Assembly (NCBI GenBank): GCA_964648215.1
Contig: CAZYMF010000108.1
Coordinates: 1 to 16,142, forward strand
DNA length: 16,142 nucleotides
Direction of reading: 5' to 3'
Source of the DNA: CAZYMF01 sp964648215
Lineage (GTDB): Bacteria; Desulfobacterota; Binatia; HRBIN30; JACQVA1
Under the pieces are notes generated by a model. It was given only the letters and a program-made list of their open reading frames with translations. It was not told the DNA's origin and searched no databases. Numbering within the stretch: the stretch's first letter is position 1; the number at the start of each line of letters is the position of its first letter. Shown here piece after piece: positions 8,260 to 15,188 of this stretch. The position numbers were made by a program, and so were the translations under genes.

Positions 8260-9294
8260 TCAGGTGGAATGCTCGTCGGCGGCTACGCTCGCCCGCAGCC
8301 GCGCCAGGTGCGCCGTGGTGGCGGCGCGGTCTCCCAGGCGGTCGGCGACACCGCGGAAGTACCAGTACTCGTGGAGGCAATCGATCAGCTGGTTCCAGGA
8401 TCGCCGGCTGCGCAGGCCCGCCAGGGCGTAGCTCAGGAGCTGCAGCGAATGCGCCACCGCGTCGCCCGCGGCAGGGTAGTCGAACGCCAGTACCCGCCCG
8501 ATACGACCGACGGCGGTCCGGGGCCGCGTCACCAGACCGAGGGTGAGCCGGTCGACGATCTCCGGGTGGCGCTGCGCGACGGCGACGTCGTTGCGGCCGG
8601 CGGAGCGACGGTTGCGCAGATACTGCGTCAGGGTGGTGTGCTCGCGGCGGTGGTGATAGCCGCCGCCCTCGGCGACGAAGGCGAAGCGTGCTCCCAGCTT
8701 CTGGGCCCGATAGGTCAGCTCGAAATCCTCGCTGCCGTAGACGAGCAGCGTCGCATCGAAGCCTCCGGTCGCCTCGAACAGCGATCGGGAGAGGGACAGG
8801 TTGCCGCCGGCGGTGCACGACCAGTCCCGCCGCTCGCCCGCGCCCGCCATGAGAGCCGAGAGCGCGGCGTCGATGGCTCCCATCCGCTCGGCGAACAGGC
8901 TCGGCCGGCGCGGCGGGGGCGGCGGCAGCACTGGTCCGAGGGCGACCACGCGTCCGCGGTCGCGGTGGACCCGCGCGTGGGCGGCGACAAAGGTGGGCAG
9001 CGGCTCGACGTCGTCGTCGAGGAAGACGAGCACCTCGCCGTGGGCGGCCGCGGCCCCAGCATTGCGCGCCCGGGCGGCCCCCGGCGTGGGCAGCTCGACG
9101 AGCCGCGAGGGATACGGAAGGGCGATGCCGCGGGCCGTGGCTACCGTGTCGTCGCTGCACCCGTTGGCCACCACGACCGCTTCGAAGCCGCCCGGGTCAC
9201 AGCTCTGGCGGGCGAGAGCCTCCAGGGTACGCCGCAGGCTGGTGGCGCGATTGCGCGTCGGCACGACGACCGAGACCTCCGGCGCTGAGATCAC
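8260..9294 (-). CDS. Family 2 glycosyltransferase
   Basis: A protein of about 344 residues. Counted from the upstream ATG, it has VSVVVPTRNRA (9-19), VVANGCSDD (43-51), FLDDDVEPLP with the DxD metal site (93-102), a CTAGGNLSLSRSLFE block (162-176) and GSEDFELTYR (189-198). The EGGGYHHRREHT segment is typical of the C-terminal part of the catalytic domain. The acceptor is unknown. Start choice: an ATG at 9300 lies one base after GGAGG, too close for initiation, whereas the in-frame GTG at 9294 has that GGAGG at a good distance, so GTG is preferred. It lies on the same strand as, and 136 bases past the stop of, the carboxyltransferase gene, but its function is unrelated to that pathway. It is not closely similar to the converging glycosyltransferase by eye. 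Confidence 0.88.
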   Translation of the reverse strand: MISAPEVSVVVPTRNRATSLRRTLEALARQSCDPGGFEAVVVANGCSDDTVATARGIALPYPSRLVELPTPGAARARNAGAAAAHGEVLVFLDDDVEPLPTFVAAHARVHRDRGRVVALGPVLPPPPPRRPSLFAERMGAIDAALSALMAGAGERRDWSCTAGGNLSLSRSLFEATGGFDATLLVYGSEDFELTYRAQKLGARFAFVAEGGGYHHRREHTTLTQYLRNRRSAGRNDVAVAQRHPEIVDRLTLGLVTRPRTAVGRIGRVLAFDYPAAGDAVAHSLQLLSYALAGLRSRRSWNQLIDCLHEYWYFRGVADRLGDRAATTAHLARLRASVAADEHST

Positions 9295-9309
9295 GTCCAT
9301 CCCTCCAAG

Positions 9310-9339
9310 GGGCGCTACGGGCGCTAGCGCCCGGCGCCC
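9310..9339. terminator. GC-rich hairpin between carboxyltransferase and glycosyltransferase genes
   Basis: A perfect 16-base palindrome CGGGCGCTAGCGCCCG (9318-9333) is flanked by further pairing arms GGGCGC and GCGCCC, interrupted by a two-base bulge. No T-tract follows. It could separate the carboxylase transcript from the glycosyltransferase gene or be a cruciform/protein-binding site. Confidence 0.4.
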
Positions 9340-9435
9340 ACCGAGGCGGCGTGGAGGGCGCTGGCGCAGAGCGCGTTCGTTCTCATTCTGACCCGGCCGT
9401 GGCAGGAGTCGGGCGGCGCTCCCGAGCCGCGCCGC

Positions 9436-10918
9436 TCACATCCGGAAGACGCCGAAGTTGTCGCTGCCCTTGACCACGTTGTTGAAGGCGGCGCTGAGCG
9501 CCATGCCGAGCGCGGTGCGCGTGTCGCGCGGATCGATGACGCCGTCGTCCCAGATCCGGCCGGTGGCGTAGTAGGCGTTCGACTCCTTGTCGATCTGGTC
9601 GATCACCATCTGCCGGATCATCTTGTCCTGCGCCTCGTCGTACGGCTGGCCGGAGCGCTCGGCCGCCTGGCGGCGCACGATCGACATCACCCCGGCGAGC
9701 TGCTCCGGGCCCATCACGGCGATGCGGTGGTTCGGCCAGGTGAACAGGAAGCGCGGCTCGTAGGCGCGGCCGCACATGCCGTAGTTGCCGGCGCCGTAGG
9801 AGCTGCCGATCATCACCGTGAACATCGGCACCGTCGAGTTCGAGACGGCGTTGATCATCTTGGCGCCGTCCTTGATGATGCCGCCCTGCTCGTACTGCGT
9901 GCCGACCATGTAGCCGGTGATGTTCTGCAGGAAGAGCAAGGGCACGTCGATCTTGTTGCAGAGCTGGATGAACTGCGCCGCCTTCTGCGAGGAGTCGGAG
10001 AACAGGATGCCGTTGTTGCCGAGAATGCCGATCGGGTAGCCGTGCAGGTGCGCCCAGCCGGTCACCAGCGTGGTGCCGTAGTTGGCCTTGAACTCCTCGA
10101 AGTGCGAGCCGTCGACGATGCGGGCGATCACCTCGCGCACCTCGAACGGCTTGCGGACATCGATCGAGCCGATGCCGAGCAACTCGTCGGGGTCGTACTG
10201 CGGCTGCTCCGGCGCCTGCATCTTCGCCGCGCCGAGCTTGCGCCAGTTGAGATGAGCGACGATCTCGCGGCCGAGGCGGATGGCGTCGATCTCGTCCTGG
10301 GCGAGGTAGTCGGACACGCCGGAGACGCGGCTGTGCATCTCCGCGCCGCCGAGGCTCTCCTCGTCGGCGTCCTCGTTGGTCGCCATCTTCACCAGCGGCG
10401 GGCCGCCGAGGAAGACTTTCGCTCCGCCCTTCACCATCACCACGTAGTCGGACATGCCGGGGACGTAGGCGCCGCCGGCGGTGGAGCTGCCGAAGACCAG
10501 GCAGATGGTCGGGATGCGCTCGGCCGAGCGCCGCGTCAGGTCGCGGAAGTTGCGGCCGCCGCGGACGAAGATCTTCGCCTGCTCGGGCAGGTCGGCGCCG
10601 GCCGACTCGGTGAGGTTTATCACCGGCAGGCGGTTCTGCTCGGCGATGTCCATGGCGCGGAAGCTCTTGTCGAGCGTGATCGGGTTGGAGGCGCCTCCCT
10701 TCATCGTGGGATCGTTGGCGAAGACGACGCACTCCACCCCGCTGACCACGCCGATGCCCGTGACCACGCTGCCGCCGAGGGCGTAGTCGGTGCCCCAGCC
10801 GGCGAGAGGGGAGAGCTCGAGGAAGGGCGAATCGCGGTCGAGCAGTAGCTCGATGCGCTCGCGCACCATCAGCTTGCCGCGCTCGCGGTGGCGCTTGACG
10901 TACTTCTCGCCGCCGCCG
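9436..10918 (-). CDS. Acyl-CoA carboxylase carboxyltransferase (beta) subunit, N-terminus lost in the assembly gap
   Basis: 493 residues are visible, starting within GGGEKYVKRHRERGKLM; related proteins have about 40-50 more N-terminal residues, which must lie in the Ns with the start codon. The subunit moves the carboxyl group from biotin to an enoyl/acyl-CoA. Both crotonase-like halves are present: GSSTAGGAYVPGMSDYVV and FLGGPPLVKMATNEDA in the first, LGNNGILFSDSSQKAAQFIQ, QNITGYMVGTQYEQGG and GSSYGAGNYGMCGRAYEPRF in the second. By memory, the KIFVRGGRNF...RRSAERIP block has the shorter spacing of AtuC (geranyl-CoA carboxylase) rather than that of methylcrotonyl-CoA carboxylase (HFGRIFFNQA). 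It must pair with the biotin subunit at 4909-6930. The dehydrogenase directly upstream on the same strand makes co-transcription likely. Exact substrate unproven. Confidence 0.92.
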
Positions 10919-11018
10919 NNNNNNNNNNNNNNNNNNNNNNNNNNNNNNNNNNNNNNNNNNNNNNNNNNNNNNNNNNNNNNNNNNNNNNNNNNNNNNNNNN
11001 NNNNNNNNNNNNNNNNNN
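10919..11018. other. Assembly gap of 100 Ns
   Basis: Exactly 100 Ns, the usual placeholder for a gap of unknown length. It hides the end of the acyl-CoA dehydrogenase and the start of the carboxyltransferase. Because 100 Ns happen to keep the frame open, the two genes look fused; they are not. Confidence 0.99.
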
Positions 11019-12171
11019 AGATCCCGAGAATCTTCGCGACGTACTGCTTCATCACCTCGTCGGCGCCGCCGCCGATGCTGATCAGACGCGCGTCGACGAA
11101 GGCGCGGGCGGCGGGGTTCTCCCAGCAGTAGCCGGCGCCGCCGAAGATCTGCACGCAGGTGGTGGCGACGAGCTGCTGCACCGAGGTGACGAACACCTTG
11201 GCCAGCGAGATGTCGACGGTGGCATCCTCGTTGCGCACCATGCGGCGGATGCAGCGGTAGGCGAACTCCTGCGCCGCGGTGATCTGCGTCAGCATGTCGA
11301 CGAACTTGTGCTGGGTCACCTGCATCTTCGACAACGGCTTGCCGAAGAGCATGCGCTCCTGCGCGTGCTTCAGGGTGACCTCCCAGAGGTGGCGGGCGGT
11401 GACGGGGCCCATGACCACGGGCACCATGCGCTCGTCCTGGAACTGCATCATCTGCTGCTGGAAGCCCCGCGACGGGTCGCCGATGGTGTTGGCGATCGGT
11501 ACGCGCACGTCGTCGAAGAAGAGCAGGCCGGTGTCCGAGCCGATGTTGCCGATCTTGTCGAGCAGCTTGTAGGTGAACCCGGCGGAGTCGGTCGGCACGA
11601 CGATCTGCGAGAACCCGCCGTACCCCGCCTCGGGATCGGTCACGGCCAGCAGGCAGAGCCAGTCGGCGGTGGCGGCGTTGGTGATGTACATCTTCGAGCC
11701 GTTGATGACCCAGTGGTCGCCGTCGCGCACCGCGCGCGTCTTGATCCCGGCCACGTCCGAGCCGGCGCTCGGCTCGGTGACGGCGATGGCGGCCACCTGC
11801 TCCCCCTTGATGGCCGGCACCAGGTACTTGCGCTTCAGCTCCTCGCTTCCGAAACGGTGCAGCGCCGGGGTCGCCATGTCGGTTTGCACGGTGATGCCCA
11901 TCGACACGCCGGCGTTGTCGCACAGCGCCAGCTCCTCGAGGAAGATCGCGTGGTAGGAGTAGTCGAGGCCGAGCCCGCCGTAACCGGGGTCGTAGCGGAT
12001 GCCGAGCAGGCCGAGCTCGCCCATCTTCGGGTAGAGCGACTTGTCGATGCGCCCCATCTCGTCGAACTCGCGCGCCCGCGGGGCCAGCTCGGTCTGCACG
12101 AACTTGCGCACCGTCTCGCGGAAGGCCTTGTGCTCCGGGGTACCGTAGACGTCCTCACCTGGCGTGTACAT
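11019..12171 (-). CDS. Acyl-CoA dehydrogenase (isovaleryl/citronellyl-CoA dehydrogenase type), 3' end in the gap
   Basis: 384 residues are visible and nearly the whole protein; related enzymes end within a few residues of VAKILGI. It is an FAD enzyme that desaturates an acyl-CoA and passes electrons to electron-transfer flavoprotein. Landmarks are the substrate/FAD motif VTEPSAGSD (131-139), WVINGSKMYITNA (154-166), RMLFGKPLSKMQVTQHK (273-289), and QIFGGAGYCWEN (341-352). The usual C-terminal catalytic glutamate (YEGT) is replaced by IGGGADEVM (366-374); a glutamate is instead present at QDERMV (Glu248), where isovaleryl-CoA dehydrogenase has its base. That fits a branched-chain substrate. 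The ATG at 12171 has an excellent AGGAGG five bases upstream. It is the first gene of the minus-strand carboxylase cluster. Confidence 0.93.
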
Positions 12172-12250
12172 CGCGTCCTCCTGGCGGGCCTCCTTTTATC
12201 GCAAGAGCGGGCGGCGTCAATTGCCGCGAGGCGTGGGCGCTGTGGGGCGC

Positions 12251-12277
12251 GGACACAGGCAAGATGCCTGTGCCACC
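12251..12277. repeat. REP-like palindrome, copy 1 (ACAGGC-AAGAT-GCCTGT)
   Basis: ACAGGC and GCCTGT form a stem around AAGAT, with GGAC before and GCCACC after. It pairs as an inverted copy with 12322-12350. The word is, from memory, a frequent intergenic repeat in environmental bacteria, known for giving spurious peptides. Confidence 0.75.
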
Positions 12278-12321
12278 GCATCGCCCACGGTTCACTACCT
12301 TCGGTTTCCGGTTGACCCCCG

Positions 12322-12350
12322 GGTGGCACAGGCTTCCAGCCTGTGTCGCC
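12322..12350. repeat. REP-like palindrome, copy 2, inverted
   Basis: GGTGGC is followed by the stem ACAGGC/GCCTGT around TTCCA (CACAGGCTTCCAGCCTGTG). Its reverse complement matches copy 1 apart from the loop and a few flanking bases, giving a head-to-head doublet about 45 bases apart. Confidence 0.75.
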
Positions 12351-12357
12351 TCTCCTC

Positions 12358-12386
12358 CGGACGGCGCCGAAGCCGTGCGCCGTCCG
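12358..12386. repeat. Perfect 10-bp hairpin after the REP-like doublet
   Basis: CGGACGGCGC and GCGCCGTCCG pair around a 9-base loop, in the space between the divergent dehydrogenase and aminotransferase genes. There is no T-tract. Together with the doublet it fills most of this 334-base intergenic region, which must also hold the two divergent promoters; none could be assigned. Confidence 0.6.
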
Positions 12387-12505
12387 TGGAATCAGCGAAT
12401 TTGCGCCCCTGCCGCAAATCGATTAGAAGCCGACAGAAGTACCGAGAAAGCTGCAACACCGAATATCCGGCCACGCGGCCTACGGAGAAGCGTAGCACTG
12501 GGCAG

Positions 12506-13708
12506 ATGGACTTCCCCCGAATCAAGCGGCTGCCACCTTATATCTTCAACATCGTCAACGACCTGAAGCAGGAGGCGCGGCGGGCCGGGGAGGACATCAT
12601 CGACTTCGGCCTCGGCAACCCGGACGGCGCCACGCCGCCGCACGTGGTCGCCAAGCTGGTCGAGGCGGCGCAGAACCCGACGAACTACCGCTACTCGGTG
12701 TCGCGCGGTATCTACAAGCTGCGCGTGGCGATCACCGACTGGTACAAGCGCCGCTTCGACGTCGATCTCGATCCCGACAGTGAGGCCGTGGTCACCATCG
12801 GCTCCAAGGAGGGCATCGGCCACCTGGCGCTGGCGGTGCTCGGCCCGGGCGACGTCGTGCTGTGCCCGAGCCCGACCTATCCCATCCATCAGTACTCGGT
12901 GATCATCGCCGGCGGCGACCTGCGCAGCGTGCCGCTGATCCCGGGCGAGGACTTCTTCGGCCACCTGATCGAGGCGATGAAGATGACCTGGCCGCGGCCG
13001 AAGATGCTGATCCTGAACTTCCCGCACAATCCCACCACCGAGGTGGTCGACCTCGACTTCTTCCGCCGCATCGTCGACTTCGCCAGCGAGCACCAGCTCC
13101 TGGTGGTGCACGACCTGGCGTACGCCGATGTGGTGTTCGACGGCTACCGGCCGCCGAGCTTTCTCCAGGTGCCGGGCGCCAAGGAGATCGGCGTCGAGTT
13201 CTACACCCTCTCCAAGAGCTACAACATGCCGGGCTGGCGCGTCGGCTTCGCCGTCGGCAACCCGGCGATGATCGGGGCGCTCGCGCGTATCAAGAGCTAC
13301 CTCGACTACGGCATCTTCCAGCCGGTGCAGATCGCCGCCATCCACGCTCTCAACGGACCGCAGGAGTGCGTGGCCGAGATCTGCCAGACCTACCAGTCGC
13401 GTCGCGACACCCTGGTGGACGGATTGAATCGGGCCGGTTGGCCCGTGGACAAGCCCAAGGCGACGATGTTCGTCTGGGCCAAGATTCCCGCGGAGTTCGT
13501 GGATATGGGTTCGTTGGAGTTCTCCAAGCTCTTGCTGAAGGAAGCCAAGGTCGCGGTGTCGCCGGGTATCGGCTTCGGCGCCTACGGCGACCACTACGTC
13601 CGCTTCGCTCTGATCGAGAACGAGCATCGCACCCGCCAGGCCGTCCGCGGCATCCGCCGCGCGCTGGGCCTGGTCGACGGCCGGTCGCCCCGGCGCGCGA
13701 GCGCCTGA
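12506..13708 (+). CDS. Class I/II aminotransferase, AlaC-type (glutamate-pyruvate aminotransferase / LL-DAP aminotransferase-like)
   Basis: A 400-residue fold-type I pyridoxal-phosphate enzyme. Key features are DFGLGNPDGATPP (33-45), IGSKEG (98-103) in the phosphate-binding region, NFPHNPT (171-177), VVHDLAYAD (200-208) with the aspartate that pairs with the pyridine nitrogen, and TLSKSYNMPGWR (234-245) with the Schiff-base lysine at 237. It aligns by eye with the AlaC/YfdZ group, which makes alanine from pyruvate and glutamate; LL-diaminopimelate aminotransferases are close relatives. The ATG at 12506 matches the family N-terminus MDFPRIKRLPPY; there is no clear Shine-Dalgarno sequence, and upstream open codons run through the REP-like repeats. 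Homoserine dehydrogenase follows after 3 bases, an operon I recall from deltaproteobacteria. Confidence 0.93.
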   Translation: MDFPRIKRLPPYIFNIVNDLKQEARRAGEDIIDFGLGNPDGATPPHVVAKLVEAAQNPTNYRYSVSRGIYKLRVAITDWYKRRFDVDLDPDSEAVVTIGSKEGIGHLALAVLGPGDVVLCPSPTYPIHQYSVIIAGGDLRSVPLIPGEDFFGHLIEAMKMTWPRPKMLILNFPHNPTTEVVDLDFFRRIVDFASEHQLLVVHDLAYADVVFDGYRPPSFLQVPGAKEIGVEFYTLSKSYNMPGWRVGFAVGNPAMIGALARIKSYLDYGIFQPVQIAAIHALNGPQECVAEICQTYQSRRDTLVDGLNRAGWPVDKPKATMFVWAKIPAEFVDMGSLEFSKLLLKEAKVAVSPGIGFGAYGDHYVRFALIENEHRTRQAVRGIRRALGLVDGRSPRRASA

Positions 13709-13711
13709 GCC

Positions 13712-15031
13712 GTGGCCACGCCGACCATCCGCGTCGGGCTGATCGGGTTCGGAACGATCGGCACCGGCGTCATCAAGCTCCTGCAGCGCCAGCAACGCCG
13801 GATTCGGGAGAAGCTGGGCGCGTCCCTGTCGCTGGTCCGCATCGCCGACCTCGACCTGAAGACCGATCGCGGCGTGCGCATCGACCGCAAGATTCTCACC
13901 AACGACGCCAACGCGCTGTTGAACGACCCCGCCATCGACATCGTGATCGAGCTCATGGGCGGCTACGAGCCGGCCCGGCGCTTCGTCCTGGCGGCGATCG
14001 ACAACGGCAAGGACGTCGTCACCGCCAACAAGGCGCTGCTGGCGGTGCACGGTCGCGAGATCTTCGGCGCCGCCGAGCGTGCCGGGACCGACGTCGGCTT
14101 CGAGGCCAGCGTCGGCGGCGGCATCCCCATCATTCGGGTGCTGAAAGAGGGTCTGGCGGCGGATCACAACCGCGCCGTCTACGGCATCGTCAACGGCACC
14201 TCGAACTACATTCTGAGCACGATGACCGACGCGGGCGGCGAGTTCGACGAGGTGGTGCGCGCGGCGCAGGCGCAGGGGCTGGCCGAGGCCAACCCCACCT
14301 ACGACGTCGACGGCATCGACGCCGCCCACAAGCTGACCCTGCTGGTGCAGCTCGCTTTCGGCGCCCGCGTGCGCCTGCGGGACATTCCCACCGCCGGTAT
14401 CCGGCAGGTGAGCCAGCTCGACATCAGCTACGCCAAGGACTTCGGCTATGTCATCAAGCTGCTCGCCGTCGCCAAGGAGGACCACGACGGCCTCGAGGCC
14501 TGGGTGCAGCCGGCGATGGTGCCGCGCCGCCATCTCCTCGGCGACGTCAGCGGCGCTCTCAACGCGATCGCCGTCCGCGGCGAGGCGCTCGGTCCGAGCA
14601 TGTACCTGGGTCTGGGCGCCGGCATGATGCCGACGGCCACCGCGGTGGTGGCCGACTTGATGGAGGTCGCCCGCAATCGCCTGCGCGGCAGCCGCGGTCG
14701 AGTGGCCCCGCTGGGGTATCCGCTGGCGACCCAGCGCAAGACCCGCATCAAGCCCCTCGGCGAGCTGTCGAGCGAGTTCTACCTGCGTTTTCTGGTGCGT
14801 GACCGTCCGGGGGTGCTGGCCCGCATCGCCGGGATTCTGGGCGACCACGAGATCTCGATCGCCTCGATGATCCAGAAGGGGCGCGAGGTCGGCGCTCAGG
14901 TCCCCATCGTCATTCGCACCCACACCGCGCGCGAGGACAAGCTGCGCCATGCCCTGCGCGCCATCGACCGCCTGGCCGTGGTGCACGGCAAATCGGTGTC
15001 CATCCGCATCGAAGACAGCCTCGGGCAGTAG
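13712..15031 (+). CDS. hom: Homoserine dehydrogenase with C-terminal ACT domain
   Basis: A 439-residue enzyme that reduces aspartate semialdehyde to homoserine, the branch towards threonine and methionine. The nucleotide-binding loop is GFGTIG (12-17); TANKALLA (104-111) contains the conserved catalytic-site lysine; EASVGGGIPII (131-141), NGTSNYILS (161-169) and DVDGIDAAHK (198-207) form the substrate pocket. An ACT domain at about 355-435 (FYLRFLVRDRPGVLARIAGIL) is the usual site of threonine feedback. It starts with GTG at 13712, three bases after the aminotransferase stop, so translational coupling is likely. Full length for the family, no anomalies. Confidence 0.96.
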   Translation: MATPTIRVGLIGFGTIGTGVIKLLQRQQRRIREKLGASLSLVRIADLDLKTDRGVRIDRKILTNDANALLNDPAIDIVIELMGGYEPARRFVLAAIDNGKDVVTANKALLAVHGREIFGAAERAGTDVGFEASVGGGIPIIRVLKEGLAADHNRAVYGIVNGTSNYILSTMTDAGGEFDEVVRAAQAQGLAEANPTYDVDGIDAAHKLTLLVQLAFGARVRLRDIPTAGIRQVSQLDISYAKDFGYVIKLLAVAKEDHDGLEAWVQPAMVPRRHLLGDVSGALNAIAVRGEALGPSMYLGLGAGMMPTATAVVADLMEVARNRLRGSRGRVAPLGYPLATQRKTRIKPLGELSSEFYLRFLVRDRPGVLARIAGILGDHEISIASMIQKGREVGAQVPIVIRTHTAREDKLRHALRAIDRLAVVHGKSVSIRIEDSLGQ

Positions 15032-15188
15032 GACCGCGGCACTCTTTCGCCGGCCGGGTTCCGAAACCTGGCACCGGACCGCGAAGTTCGGTAAGAAAAG
15101 CGCTAGAGTGATTGCATGGGTGCGCAGGCACGGGCGCACCCCAGGAGCCCCCGCTGCCGACAGGCCATGGGGAGCCGGGAGGTAGGAG
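15032..15188. other. Intergenic region before the GlpX-family gene, with a hairpin
   Basis: 157 bases. GGGTGCGC and GCGCACCC (15118-15141) form an 8-bp stem with an 8-base loop. An AT-richer patch around 15090-15115 could hold a promoter for the next gene, but no reliable boxes can be named. GGAGGT lies just before the next start. Confidence 0.45.

Noticed and set aside
9436..12171. A single dehydrogenase-carboxyltransferase fusion protein
   Set aside because: The frame is continuous only through 100 Ns; both halves have the expected ends of separate proteins.
12164..12505. N-terminal extension of the aminotransferase, open to 12164
   Set aside because: It translates the REP-like palindromes and a hairpin, overlaps the divergent dehydrogenase start, and the family begins at MDFPRIKRLPPY.
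15118..15141. Intrinsic terminator of the aminotransferase-hom operon
   Set aside because: The stem is not followed by a T-tract and lies close to the next gene's ribosome binding site; recorded only as a hairpin in the intergenic region.
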